From DASQYE01 sp036389315 (GTDB taxonomy: Bacteria; Acidobacteriota; Blastocatellia; Pyrinomonadales; Pyrinomonadaceae): a stretch of 64,000 nt of DNA. A program made the translations under genes and the position numbers. The DNA lies in the NCBI GenBank assembly GCA_036389315.1, contig DASVQF010000039.1, positions 62,001 through 126,000 of the forward strand. The letters run 5' to 3'. The stretch's first letter is position 1; each line of letters opens with the position of its first letter. Below the pieces are notes generated by a model that was given only the letters and a program-made list of their open reading frames with translations, ran no database searches and was not told the origin of the DNA. Of the stretch, positions 17,301 through 23,776 are shown one piece after another.

Positions 17301-18220
17301 TGCCCGGCCATCAAGCGCGGCATGGAGGCCACCGTGCCGATAGTTCCGGGATTGGTCAAAGAGACGGTCGTGCCCTGAAAGTCCGGCACGCCGAGCTTAC
17401 CCGTGCGCGCGCGTTTCACCACGTCGTCGTAGGCGCTCAGGAACTCTGCGAACGTCATCTGGTTTGCGCCCTTGACGTTGGGCACAAGCAGCGTGCGCGA
17501 GCCATCCTTCTTGGCGAGGTCTATGGCGAGACCGAGGTTGATGCTCTCGCGCTTGAGGCGCACGGGCTGGCCGTCCGCCATCTCGAAGCCGTCGTTGAGC
17601 TGCGGGAACTCCGCGAGCGCGCGGATGATGGCCCAGGCGACCAGGTGCGTGTAAGAAGCCTTGCCCGTGCGGCCGTGCTCTTGCAGATACTCGTTGATGA
17701 TGCGGCGGTTCTCGTCCAGGACTTTGACGGGCACGCGACGCTGCGATGTGGCGGTCGGGACGGAGAGGCTCGCCTCCATGTTCTCGACGATCTTGAGCGC
17801 GCCGCCGCGAATGGGCGTGGCCTCAACCTCCGTGGCGGCGGCCTTCCGGGTCTCGGCGGGCGCTGCCTTGCGCTCGGTCGCGGGTGCTGCGGCAGTGCTG
17901 CCTGCGGCGGCAGGCGCAGCTTGAGTGGCAGGCGCAGGCGTTTCGGCCGCCGACGCGTCCGCGCCCTTGCCGACAGCAGCCGGAGCAGCAGCAGCGCGCC
18001 CGTTATCCTGCGCTTCCGTCGCGCGGGCGGCGGAAGCTGAAGAAGCGGCGGCCCCGCCTTCGTGGCCGAGCAGCTCCGCGAAGTAGGCGCGCCAGGACTC
18101 GTCCACCAGGGAAGGGTCGCGGCGAAAGCGGCTGAGCAAGCCTTCGACGTAGGTGGCGTTGGCCCCAAAGTTTTCCGCGATCAACTGCGAGAGGTCTATG
18201 TTGGTTTGACGTTCGCTCAC
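14360..18220 (-). CDS. kgd: Multifunctional 2-oxoglutarate decarboxylase / dehydrogenase E1 fused to E2 succinyltransferase core
   Basis: 1286 residues. Residues about 8-48 are the OGDH N-terminal segment (ATYVEGLLSRFRRDPSLVDE). About 50-140 is an Ala/Pro-rich linker. About 140-370 is a 2-oxoacid dehydrogenase acyltransferase domain with the active-site block TYDHRVIQGAES (His about 347). From about 400 on is the thiamine diphosphate E1 domain, including GMAHRGRLNVL and HGDAAFAGQGIV. This is the actinobacterial Kgd layout. No lipoyl domain is present, so the acyl-transfer reaction needs a lipoylated partner from elsewhere. Kgd enzymes oxidise 2-oxoglutarate to succinyl-CoA in the TCA cycle, or decarboxylate it to succinic semialdehyde. 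GTG start with AGAGGTGA about 8 nt upstream. Confidence 0.95.
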   Translation of the reverse strand: MSERQTNIDLSQLIAENFGANATYVEGLLSRFRRDPSLVDESWRAYFAELLGHEGGAAASSASAARATEAQDNGRAAAAPAAVGKGADASAAETPAPATQAAPAAAGSTAAAPATERKAAPAETRKAAATEVEATPIRGGALKIVENMEASLSVPTATSQRRVPVKVLDENRRIINEYLQEHGRTGKASYTHLVAWAIIRALAEFPQLNDGFEMADGQPVRLKRESINLGLAIDLAKKDGSRTLLVPNVKGANQMTFAEFLSAYDDVVKRARTGKLGVPDFQGTTVSLTNPGTIGTVASMPRLMAGQSLIVATGAIEYPAEYQAMAPEALSQLGISKAMTISSTYDHRVIQGAESGAFLARVHELLLGQHDFYDEIFRDLDIAYPPMRWSIDRNPALLGGDHARSQVIKQARVLELINAYRVRGHLMADIDPLHAMPLLYHPELDMESYGLTIWDLDRVFITGGLAGKESATLREILDILHRAYCGKVGIEYRHIQSKEQKLWIRDAIRWQFVEPQPIPAEVKKQLLWKLICAEQFERFLHTKYLGQKRFSIEGMETIIPLLDQLIEGAGERGVEDITMGMAHRGRLNVLTNIIGEFMAERIFTSFEGSVHPNFPADEGDVKYHQGAMSERETKSGRKVRLTLSPNPSHLEFVDPVVEGMVRAKQDARDAPREETIDRVLPVLLHGDAAFAGQGIVMETLNLAELHGYRTGGTIHIIINNQIGFTTSPEKGRSTIYSTDVARMTQLPIFHINGDDPEAAYRVLQIALDYRQEFNKDVVLDVVGFRRLGHNEGDEPSYTQPLMYARVKAHPGVRAKYADRLIREGVLTEEEVNGLIKQRVESYEATLERAKQIVAQKAPVTQLPPPVKEEDGSVVLETGLDAELVRSIAHKISVVPEGFHINPKMVGQLARRAKMGEGAAPLDWAFAEAIAFGSLVLEGKRVRLSGQDSGRGTFSQRHAVMYDTQTGEPWTPLSQLRSEVNAHAVFEVFDSSLSEQGVLGFEYGYSVIEQEGLVMWEAQFGDFANGAQVIIDQYIAASEDKWQQKSRLTMLLPHGYEGQGPEHSSARLERYLDLCAENNLQVCYPTTPAQYFHLLRRQVKQETRRPLVIMTPKSLLRLPAATSSVEELTTGGFRPVIDDAQLTGSRENVRRIVLCSGKVYYDLNAGRKKSGDEHVAIVRLEQFYPFPESALREIFSSYPNATQLVWAQEEPRNMGGWTFVEPRLMNLLPGCARPYYVGRAASASPSTGSYTIHELEQRHLVDQALTESDAAFISGASTKENAAPASS

Positions 18221-18395
18221 GGCTTTATCACCTCTTGACCGGAAAGGCCGAAAGCCGCGACTCGTGCATGCGCGCGAAAGCGACGGGCGAGTCTCTCGGC
18301 CATGTCCTGTTTTGATTGAAAGTAATAGCCTATCATCTTACGCTTTCTATTGCATCCGGCAAGTGGCCGGGGTGGCCGGTCGCGCCGCGAGGCCG

Positions 18396-18401
18396 TATAA
18401 T
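18396..18401 (+). promoter_or_regulatory. Consensus -10 (TATAAT) upstream of the histidine phosphatase gene
   Basis: TATAAT at 18396-18401 sits 57 bp before the ATG at 18458. The -35 position at 17 bp reads TGGCCG, a poor match, so an activator may be needed. The 237-bp region between the divergent kgd and this gene should also hold the kgd promoter, which I cannot place. Confidence 0.5.
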
Positions 18402-18457
18402 CACGGCTCGGTCACAGCTCTCAGCGACTATTTTTCACGGAGAAGAGATAGACAGAG

Positions 18458-19000
18458 ATGGCTAACCGGCGTGCCTGGCTCAGGCTGTGGCCCTTGTATC
18501 TTTCGGCGCTGCTGCTGGCGGCGGCCCTGGTGGTTGCTTACCTCTCCCTTTACTCTCCCGTGACGACCGTCGTGCTGGTGCGCCACGCCGAGAAGGGCGC
18601 GACGCCGCCCGACAACCCCGAACTGAGCGACGCTGGCCGCAAGCGCGCGCAGGCCCTTGCACACATCCTTGAAGGCGCAAACGTGAAGGCGCTTTACGCG
18701 ACCGAATTCGCGCGCACGCAGCAGACGGTCGCGCCCCTCGCGGCTCAGCTCAGCATTCCCGTCACGCCCATCAACGCCGGAGACGCAGACGCTTTGGTCA
18801 AAGACATCCTCGCGAACCATCGCGGCGAGACGGTGCTGGTCGCAGGCCACAGCAACACCGTGCCCGTCATCATCGAAAAGCTCCGTGGCGGCCAGGTTCA
18901 GCCGATCAGCGATGCGGAATACGACAAGCTCTTCGTCGTCACGGTCTACCGTTTCGGCAGAGCGAAAGTCGTCCAGCTCAGGTACTCCGCCGGAGGATGA
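18458..19000 (+). CDS. Membrane-anchored histidine phosphatase family protein
   Basis: 180 residues. Residues about 8-35 form an N-terminal membrane anchor (LWPLYLSALLLAAALVVAYL). The histidine phosphatase (phosphoglycerate mutase-like) domain starts VVLVRHAEKG, the catalytic RH motif. Other active-site residues are in LYATEFARTQQT (Arg), and VLVAGHSNT holds the second catalytic His. The short domain resembles SixA and small RHG phosphatases. It likely faces the periplasm. Substrate unknown. The ATG follows AGAAGAGATAGACAGAG. Confidence 0.85.
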   Translation: MANRRAWLRLWPLYLSALLLAAALVVAYLSLYSPVTTVVLVRHAEKGATPPDNPELSDAGRKRAQALAHILEGANVKALYATEFARTQQTVAPLAAQLSIPVTPINAGDADALVKDILANHRGETVLVAGHSNTVPVIIEKLRGGQVQPISDAEYDKLFVVTVYRFGRAKVVQLRYSAGG

Positions 19001-19054
19001 GAGCGCGCGGGGAAAAGCTTTTGACCGGCGCTTTCGTTTTATCGCGCGCCCGTC

Positions 19055-19085
19055 GTATAAGTAGAGTATAAGTAGCGTATAAGTA
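19055..19085 (+). promoter_or_regulatory. Three 9-bp direct repeats (GTATAAGTA) at 11-bp spacing
   Basis: GTATAAGTA occurs exactly at 19055, 19066 and 19077, one DNA turn apart, and ends 15 bp before the ATG at 19101. Each copy contains TATAAG, so they may be overlapping -10 elements or a phased binding array for a regulator of the Tat-protein and amidase operon. Confidence 0.6.
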
Positions 19086-19100
19086 TCGAAGGATAAAATC

Positions 19101-19472
19101 ATGAGAACTCGCGGACAAGCAGACGAACAGGGACAGGCTTCGCGGCGCAGGTTCACGAAGAGCGTGGCGACGGCCATTGCGACAGCGCCGCTCGCCGTCT
19201 TGATGACGAAAGCACAGACGCCTCCCGCCGGAAAGCCCACGGAGGCTGTGGCCCCACCCAATCCGAGCCCTTCGCCGCAACAGCCGCCGAAACCTTCGCC
19301 CGTCGCGGAAGCCTACGCGCAGGTGGTGCGTGCCCGCTTCGGCGAGCAGTTCACGCCGGAACAGCTTGAGCAGATCAGAAAAGACCTCGAAGGCAACGTC
19401 CGCATAGCTGATCGCCTGCGCGCCGCGAAGCTCGATAACGCAGACGAGCCGGACTTTACTTTCATCGCTTGA
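19101..19472 (+). CDS. Small Tat-exported protein paired with the amidase
   Basis: 123 residues. The N-terminus carries a twin-arginine signal (SRRRFTKSVATAIATAPLAV). A Pro-rich linker follows (PPNPSPSPQQPPKPSPVAEA), then a small helical domain (YAQVVRARFGEQFTPEQLEQ) ending in an acidic DNADEPDFTFIA. The stop is 23 nt before the amidase ATG, so the two are one operon. The amidase has no export signal of its own, while this protein has a Tat leader, so it may be a cofactorless export partner or anchor. Function not established. Confidence 0.72.
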   Translation: MRTRGQADEQGQASRRRFTKSVATAIATAPLAVLMTKAQTPPAGKPTEAVAPPNPSPSPQQPPKPSPVAEAYAQVVRARFGEQFTPEQLEQIRKDLEGNVRIADRLRAAKLDNADEPDFTFIA

Positions 19473-19495
19473 TTCAAGGCATCCAGCTTTCGCTT

Positions 19496-20914
19496 ATGAT
19501 CTCTGACGACACACTTTTCTCATCCATCACGGAGTTGGCCGGGGAGGTGCGCGCGCGCCGTCTGTCGCCGGTCGAGCTGACGAAGGCTTATCTTGAGCGG
19601 CTCGAAACTTTGGGCGGGGCGCTCGGCGCGGTGGCGGCCGTGATGCGCGACCCGGCGATGAAGGAGGCGCGAGAGGCCGAGCGCGAAATAGGGCGCGGGC
19701 GCTACCGTGGCCCGCTGCACGGCATTCCGTACGGCGCGAAAGATTTGCTGGCGACCAAAGAGGCGCGCACGACCTGGGGCGCTGCGCCCTACCGCGAGCA
19801 GCAGTTCAAAGAGGACGCGACCATCGTGCGCCGCCTGCGCGAGGCCGGAGCAATACTTATATCGAAGCTGGCGATGATCGAGCTGGCGGGTGGCATGGGC
19901 TACAACGAGGCGCACGCTTCCTGGACGGGCGCTTGCCGGACGCCGTGGAATAAGGAGTTTTGGAGCGGCGGCTCCTCCTCTGGGCCGGGCGCTGCGACGG
20001 CGGCCGCGCTCGTCGGTTTCAGCATCGGCTCGGAGACTTCCGGCTCGATCATTACGCCAGCGGCCTTCTGCGGCGTGTCGGGACTGCGGCCCACTTACGG
20101 CGCTGTCTCGCGCCACGGCGCGATGGCGCTCGCGTGGACGCTGGACAAGCTTGGGCCCATGTGCCGCACGGCTTCGGACTGCGGGCTGGTCTTCGACGCC
20201 ATCGCCGGGCGCGACCCGCTCGACCCGACATCCAAAGATAGACCAGCAGCGCGCGAGACAGCAGGGCGAGGACGCGGCGGCAGGCGCGGCAGCCAGCGCC
20301 CGGTGCTGGCCGTCCTCAAAGATTCTTACGAGAAGGCGCAAACCTCGGTGCGCGAGAATTTCCTGCGCTCGCTCGAAGTGCTCAAAGGCTTTGCGAGGGT
20401 CGAGATGGATGTCAAGCTGCCTGACTTTCCCTATGGGCCAGTGGTCGGAACGATTGTCGATGCGGAAGGGGCGAGCGCCTTTCGCGAGCTGATCGAAACG
20501 GGGCGCGTCAAAGAGCTGGCCTCGCCAACGGGGCGGGTGGGCGGCTACTCTGCGTCGTTAGTCACGGCCGTGGATTACCTGCACGCGATGCGCCTGCGCG
20601 CTCCGATGCGAAGGGCCTGGGCCCAGCTCTTCACAAAGTACACGATGCTCGTCGCCCCCTCGCGCTCGACCGTCGCTTATCCCGTAAATAAAACGTTCGA
20701 CCAGGCGTACCCGGATGTCTTAGCCTCCTCTCCCATCGCCGCCAGCAACCTCGTCGGCGTGCCAGCCATCTCCGTCCCCAACGGTTTCGGCGAGCACAAT
20801 CTTCCGACCGGCATCCAATTCGTCGGCCCGGCGTGGAGCGAAACCGCCCTCGTAGAGATCGCAGACAAGTACCAGCAGGCGACCGCCTGGCACAAACGTC
20901 GCCCCACGCTCTGA
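19496..20914 (+). CDS. Amidase signature family enzyme
   Basis: 472 residues from the ATG at 19496. A TTG at 19469 overlaps the preceding stop and is less likely. The amidase signature Ser-Ser-Lys triad is visible: Lys in YGAKDLLATKEART, then the Gly/Ser-rich loop WSGGSSSGPGAATAAAL and the nucleophile region GSETSGSIITPA. This superfamily includes GatA, but no gatB or gatC is adjacent, so a role as a stand-alone amide hydrolase is more likely. Residues around 255-275 form an Arg/Gly insertion (RETAGRGRGGRRGSQR). It follows the Tat-leader protein and may be exported with it. Confidence 0.87.
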   Translation: MISDDTLFSSITELAGEVRARRLSPVELTKAYLERLETLGGALGAVAAVMRDPAMKEAREAEREIGRGRYRGPLHGIPYGAKDLLATKEARTTWGAAPYREQQFKEDATIVRRLREAGAILISKLAMIELAGGMGYNEAHASWTGACRTPWNKEFWSGGSSSGPGAATAAALVGFSIGSETSGSIITPAAFCGVSGLRPTYGAVSRHGAMALAWTLDKLGPMCRTASDCGLVFDAIAGRDPLDPTSKDRPAARETAGRGRGGRRGSQRPVLAVLKDSYEKAQTSVRENFLRSLEVLKGFARVEMDVKLPDFPYGPVVGTIVDAEGASAFRELIETGRVKELASPTGRVGGYSASLVTAVDYLHAMRLRAPMRRAWAQLFTKYTMLVAPSRSTVAYPVNKTFDQAYPDVLASSPIAASNLVGVPAISVPNGFGEHNLPTGIQFVGPAWSETALVEIADKYQQATAWHKRRPTL

Positions 20915-20969
20915 TCGCGCGCCTTTTCGCGGAAAAACCGGCGGATTTATGGCAAAAGCATGAGAAATA

Positions 20970-21242
20970 AGGCTTTAGACTGAAACAGAGCCTCTTCATA
21001 CAGCCGCAAACTCTCTTCATACACGCGCAAACCCTCTTCATACAGGCGCAAAGCTCGCTCATACACGCGCAGAGGCCCTTCAGACAGCGGCAAAGATGAC
21101 AAATACAGGCGCAAAGCTTCCTCAAACGGCGGCAAAGACTGCTTGAACAGAGTGTGCGGAGGCTCAGACAGGCGCAGAGACGGCTCCGGCAGAGTGAAAA
21201 ACTGTTCAGACAGAATCAAAAAGGGCTCGGACGGAGGCGCTC
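20970..21242. repeat. Tandem array of about 13 degenerate 21-bp units
   Basis: Counting from 20970 in steps of 21 gives 13 units to 21242. The best four (20991-21074) are cctcttcatacagccgcaaa-type copies: each has CTCTTCATACAnGCGCAAA with few changes. Copies from 21138 on are diverged but keep the 21-bp phase. The array fills the convergent gap between the amidase and the next minus-strand gene. Because 21 is a multiple of 3, all frames repeat every seven codons. One minus-strand frame reads as amphipathic heptads (LRLYEEG, LRVYEES, LRLYEEA). 21 bp is also two helical turns, so the AAA tracts are in phase on one DNA face. No start with a ribosome binding site is evident. Confidence 0.85.
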
Positions 21243-21267
21243 CGAGAGAGATCTGAGTGCAGCGGCT

Positions 21268-22002
21268 TTAGGGAGTCGTAGCCGGGGCTTCCTGCTTGAT
21301 GGCCGGGTCTGAGGGCTCGGTCTGCTTATTCTTGAGCGGATTGGGCAGCGTGGCGTTCAGCTCTACGGGGACGACGCGCTTGAAGGTGAAGCCGAGGAAT
21401 TTCTTGAAATGGCCGAAGACGTAGACGCGGCCCGTCACGGGCCAGACCTCCTTAGAGCTGTTCCACTCGCCCAGCGCGCCCAAGAGTGCGCGCGGCGTGC
21501 TGATGAAGACGCGCACGGGCTCAGGCAGTAGCACGGGGCTTTTATTCGGCAGCTTGAAGGAGCGCATGTAGTCTTCGATTGTGACAGGCGTGCCGTTGAC
21601 TACCATGTCCTCGAAAGAGAGAAAGTCTACGCGCCCGCCCTGCTTGACGGCGGCGACCGTGACGGGCACTTCCAGGGTGATGCCGAGGGGCGTCATGCCG
21701 GCTATGCGCGGCTCTCCGAATTGAATGAGGGCGTCGGCGTCTGTGCCCGCCTGCCCCGGCCCATCCTTGGACTTCTTAATCTCGACTTTGGCGCGCGCCA
21801 GCTTGTAGCCGCGTATCTCTTTCGGATAAGCGCGCGGCGTAGTCGCAGCCACGGGCTGCACCAGCGGAGGAGAAGACTGCTGCTGCTGGCCCCGCAGCGA
21901 GAGGCCGTTTAAGAAGAGCGCGGCGAGCGCAACGGCCAGCGCGAGGCGCTTCAAGGCCGGCCTCCGGTCAAATCTTAAAGACCTTTCTGTGGCGGGAATC
22001 AT
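21268..22002 (-). CDS. Secreted protein of unknown function
   Basis: 244 residues. An N-terminal signal follows a basic stretch (RRPALKRLALAVALAALFLN, then GLSLRG). The mature part is beta-rich with few Cys (FGEPRIAGMTPLGITLEVPV; VDFLSFEDMVVNGTPVTIED; KKFLGFTFKRVVPVELNATL). It ends in a charged, Pro-rich tail (PSDPAIKQEAPATTP). No known domain is recognisable. The ATG overlaps the nusB stop as TGATG, so the genes are translationally coupled. The 21-bp repeat array after the stop is in the same frame as this gene, which could mean a lost C-terminal repeat domain or be chance (one in three). Confidence 0.72.
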   Translation of the reverse strand: MIPATERSLRFDRRPALKRLALAVALAALFLNGLSLRGQQQQSSPPLVQPVAATTPRAYPKEIRGYKLARAKVEIKKSKDGPGQAGTDADALIQFGEPRIAGMTPLGITLEVPVTVAAVKQGGRVDFLSFEDMVVNGTPVTIEDYMRSFKLPNKSPVLLPEPVRVFISTPRALLGALGEWNSSKEVWPVTGRVYVFGHFKKFLGFTFKRVVPVELNATLPNPLKNKQTEPSDPAIKQEAPATTP

Positions 22003-22493
22003 CAGGCAGAAATGGTATGCGGATCGTCGTCCTCTCGCTCTTCCGAGTCCTCGTCGGTCGAGACGTTCTGCTGCGGGTGCTGCTCATCCAGGTCGCGCTT
22101 GATGGCATCCAGGATGCCGTTGATGAATTGGGTCGCCTCGTAGGTCGAGAAGCGACGGGCTATTTCCAGCGCCTCGTTGATGGCGACGGTGCGCGGCGTC
22201 GGCTCGTGCAGGAACTCGTAGACGGCCAGGCGCAGAATGTTGCGATCCACGACGGCCATGCGCGAGATACGCCAGTGCTCGGCGCGCGATTTGATGCGCT
22301 CGTCCAGCTCCGCGAGGTGCGCGAGCGTGCCGACGGCCAGCCGCGTAGCAAAATCGCGCGCCGCCGGTTCCGTCTCCTCGTCGCTCAGCTCGGCCCAATA
22401 CAAGCGCACCAGCTCGTCCGCACGGGCCTCGGAAATATCAGCCGCAAAGAGCATTTGCAAGGCGCACTCACGCGCCTTACGTCTAGACCCCAT
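22002..22493 (-). CDS. nusB: Transcription antitermination factor NusB
   Basis: 163 residues, all-helical NusB fold: RRKARECALQMLFAADISEA at the start, AVVDRNILRLAVYEFLHEPT in the centre, AINEALEIARRFSTYEATQF and INGILDAI near the end. These are the hallmark blocks. NusB with NusE (S10) binds boxA RNA and supports antitermination of rRNA operons. An acidic tail of about 25 residues (TDEDSEEREDDDPHT) is longer than usual. It follows ribH on the same strand, a very common bacterial pairing, with a heptamer repeat in the gap. Confidence 0.94.
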   Translation of the reverse strand: MGSRRKARECALQMLFAADISEARADELVRLYWAELSDEETEPAARDFATRLAVGTLAHLAELDERIKSRAEHWRISRMAVVDRNILRLAVYEFLHEPTPRTVAINEALEIARRFSTYEATQFINGILDAIKRDLDEQHPQQNVSTDEDSEEREDDDPHTISA

Positions 22494-22507
22494 ATAACAC
22501 CAGTGCT

Positions 22508-22576
22508 AAGTGATGAGTGATAAGTGGTGAGGCAAAGCATCTAAGGCTCGCTCACTCGTCACTTATCGCTCGTCAC
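22508..22576. repeat. Heptamer hairpin between ribH and nusB
   Basis: Left arm 22508-22531 reads as AGTGATG, AGTGATA, AGTGGTG. Right arm 22551-22576 is its imperfect reverse complement. The ribH stop codon (22561-22559) lies inside the right arm, so the end of RibH (VTSDK) is encoded by the repeat. Confidence 0.8.
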
Positions 22577-23038
22577 CGTCTTGTAAAGATTTACCAACTC
22601 GACGGCCGACATCGCGGCCTCGAACCCCTTGTTGCCTGCTTTCACCCCGGCTCTGTCAATCGCCTGCTCTAAGGTGTCGGCCGTGACGATACCGTAAACG
22701 ACGGGGACGCCCGTCTCCATCCCCGCCTGCGCAATCCCCTTCGTGACCTCGCCGGCGATGTATTCAAAGTGCGGCGTCTGCCCGCGAATGATCGTCCCCA
22801 GGCAGACCACAGCGTCGTAGTTGCCCGTCGCCGCCAGCTTGCGCGCCAAAAGCGGAATCTCGAAAGAGCCCGGCACTCTGAAGAGCGCCACCAGCCCTTC
22901 GTCCGCGCCGAGACGCTCCAGGGCATCACACGCGCCTTCGATCAGCCGCGCAGTCAGAAAATCGTTCCACCGACTGGCGACGAGCGCGAAGCGAAAGCCT
23001 TCAGCCTTCAAGTGTCCTTGATGCGTGCGGGGCTGCAA
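22559..23038 (-). CDS. ribH: 6,7-dimethyl-8-ribityllumazine synthase
   Basis: 159 residues, normal for a lumazine synthase. Motifs: ALVASRWNDFLTARLIEGA, RVPGSFEIPLLARKLA (substrate phosphate and ribityl binding), CLGTIIRGQTPHFEYIAGEV (contains the His that helps catalysis) and PVVYGIVTADTLEQAIDRAG. It joins 5-amino-6-ribitylaminouracil to 3,4-dihydroxy-2-butanone 4-phosphate in the penultimate step of riboflavin synthesis and usually forms pentamers or 60-mers. No other rib gene is present and no FMN riboswitch is seen upstream. Its last residues come from the intergenic heptamer repeat. Confidence 0.95.
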   Translation of the reverse strand: MQPRTHQGHLKAEGFRFALVASRWNDFLTARLIEGACDALERLGADEGLVALFRVPGSFEIPLLARKLAATGNYDAVVCLGTIIRGQTPHFEYIAGEVTKGIAQAGMETGVPVVYGIVTADTLEQAIDRAGVKAGNKGFEAAMSAVELVNLYKTVTSDK

Positions 23039-23102
23039 GAGTTTTCCGAAAGACGACTCCGATCAATGAAAAGTGAAAGCACTTGCCGAAGTATAGTGAA
23101 GG

Positions 23103-23166
23103 CAGTGGCGAGTGACAAGTGATGAGTGGCGAGTTTTCCTGCGGGCAGAACTCAACCGCTCATCAC
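23103..23166. repeat. Heptamer hairpin upstream of ribH
   Basis: Left arm has four 7-bp words: AGTGGCG, AGTGACA, AGTGATG, AGTGGCG (23104-23131), then AGTT. The right arm AACTCAACCGCTCATCAC (about 23149-23166) pairs with the last three. It lies 44 nt beyond the coiled-coil gene's stop, the only member not abutting a stop codon. Confidence 0.7.
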
Positions 23167-23209
23167 AGCGCCCGGCGCTCCCAAATTTTCGATGAGCTTT
23201 CGTGAGCCG

Positions 23210-23719
23210 TCAGGAACTCTGTTTCTCTAGCCCGCGCACGCGGTCGTAAATGTCACGATAGTCAGTCTGCATCTCAGCCAGAGTATCGTTGAAGAGGCTG
23301 AGCCTGCGGTTCATATCGCGCCAGTGCGTATTTGCCTCGCGGACATCTTTGCGCAGAGCCTCCTGACCTTCTTGCAGAATTAGCTGCCCTTCCTGCAAGC
23401 TCCGTTGCCCTTCCTGCAACGTGGCGATGTCGGCCTGCACCTTCTCCCAGATCGGACGAGTGTCGTATAAACGCTCTTCGACCTTTTGTTCCAGGACGCC
23501 GATGCGCTGCTCAAGACTTCCAACCTTCTGCTCAAGGCTATCGAATCGGCGTTCCAGACCATCGACCTTCTGTTCCAGACGCGTGAACCTCTGTTCCAGG
23601 CTTCCTAGCCGCTGATCTATGTTTTCTATCTTGACGCTGAGATTCTGAACCGTGGTGAGAATCTGAGCGAGCATGCCGTCTTGTGAGGATGGCAGCCTTT
23701 GGGTGAGATCGTCGCTCAT
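23210..23719 (-). CDS. Coiled-coil protein of unknown function
   Basis: 169 residues. Residues about 20-90 are near-perfect heptads: LEQRFTRLEQKVDGLERRF, LEQKVGSLEQRIGVLEQKV. Residues about 103-125 carry a second heptad set (LQEGQRSLQEGQLILQEGQE). The coding DNA is itself a 21-bp minisatellite (GTTCCAGACGCGTGAACCTCT-like, written on the + strand). No membrane span or signal, so a cytoplasmic oligomer is likely. The tail (WRDMNRRLSLFNDTLAEMQT) is helical. GGAGG lies 9 nt before the ATG. Similar short coiled-coil proteins with no assigned role are common in this group. Confidence 0.75.
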   Translation of the reverse strand: MSDDLTQRLPSSQDGMLAQILTTVQNLSVKIENIDQRLGSLEQRFTRLEQKVDGLERRFDSLEQKVGSLEQRIGVLEQKVEERLYDTRPIWEKVQADIATLQEGQRSLQEGQLILQEGQEALRKDVREANTHWRDMNRRLSLFNDTLAEMQTDYRDIYDRVRGLEKQSS

Positions 23720-23776
23720 CTGTATTACCTCCTTGAGCGCGATTCTAACATGCTCCGGCGGCGGCGCAAATTGAAA

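Noticed and set aside
15929..18040. Long open frame of 703 codons on the + strand opposite kgd
   Set aside because: It is the antisense shadow of a long GC-rich gene; kgd on the other strand has full domain matches and codon bias.
20631..21125. Cys-rich frame (CACMKRV-type repeats)
   Set aside because: Same array read in another frame and it extends into the amidase gene on the other strand.
20947..21219. 90-codon heptad frame in the 21-bp array
   Set aside because: Starts with TTG without ribosome binding site, and every frame of a 21-bp repeat looks periodic; kept only as a finding on the repeat.
20970..21242. CRISPR array
   Set aside because: Units are contiguous with no unique spacers and no cas genes in the window.
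23039..23102. FMN riboswitch upstream of ribH
   Set aside because: None of the conserved FMN aptamer blocks is present; the gap holds a heptamer element.
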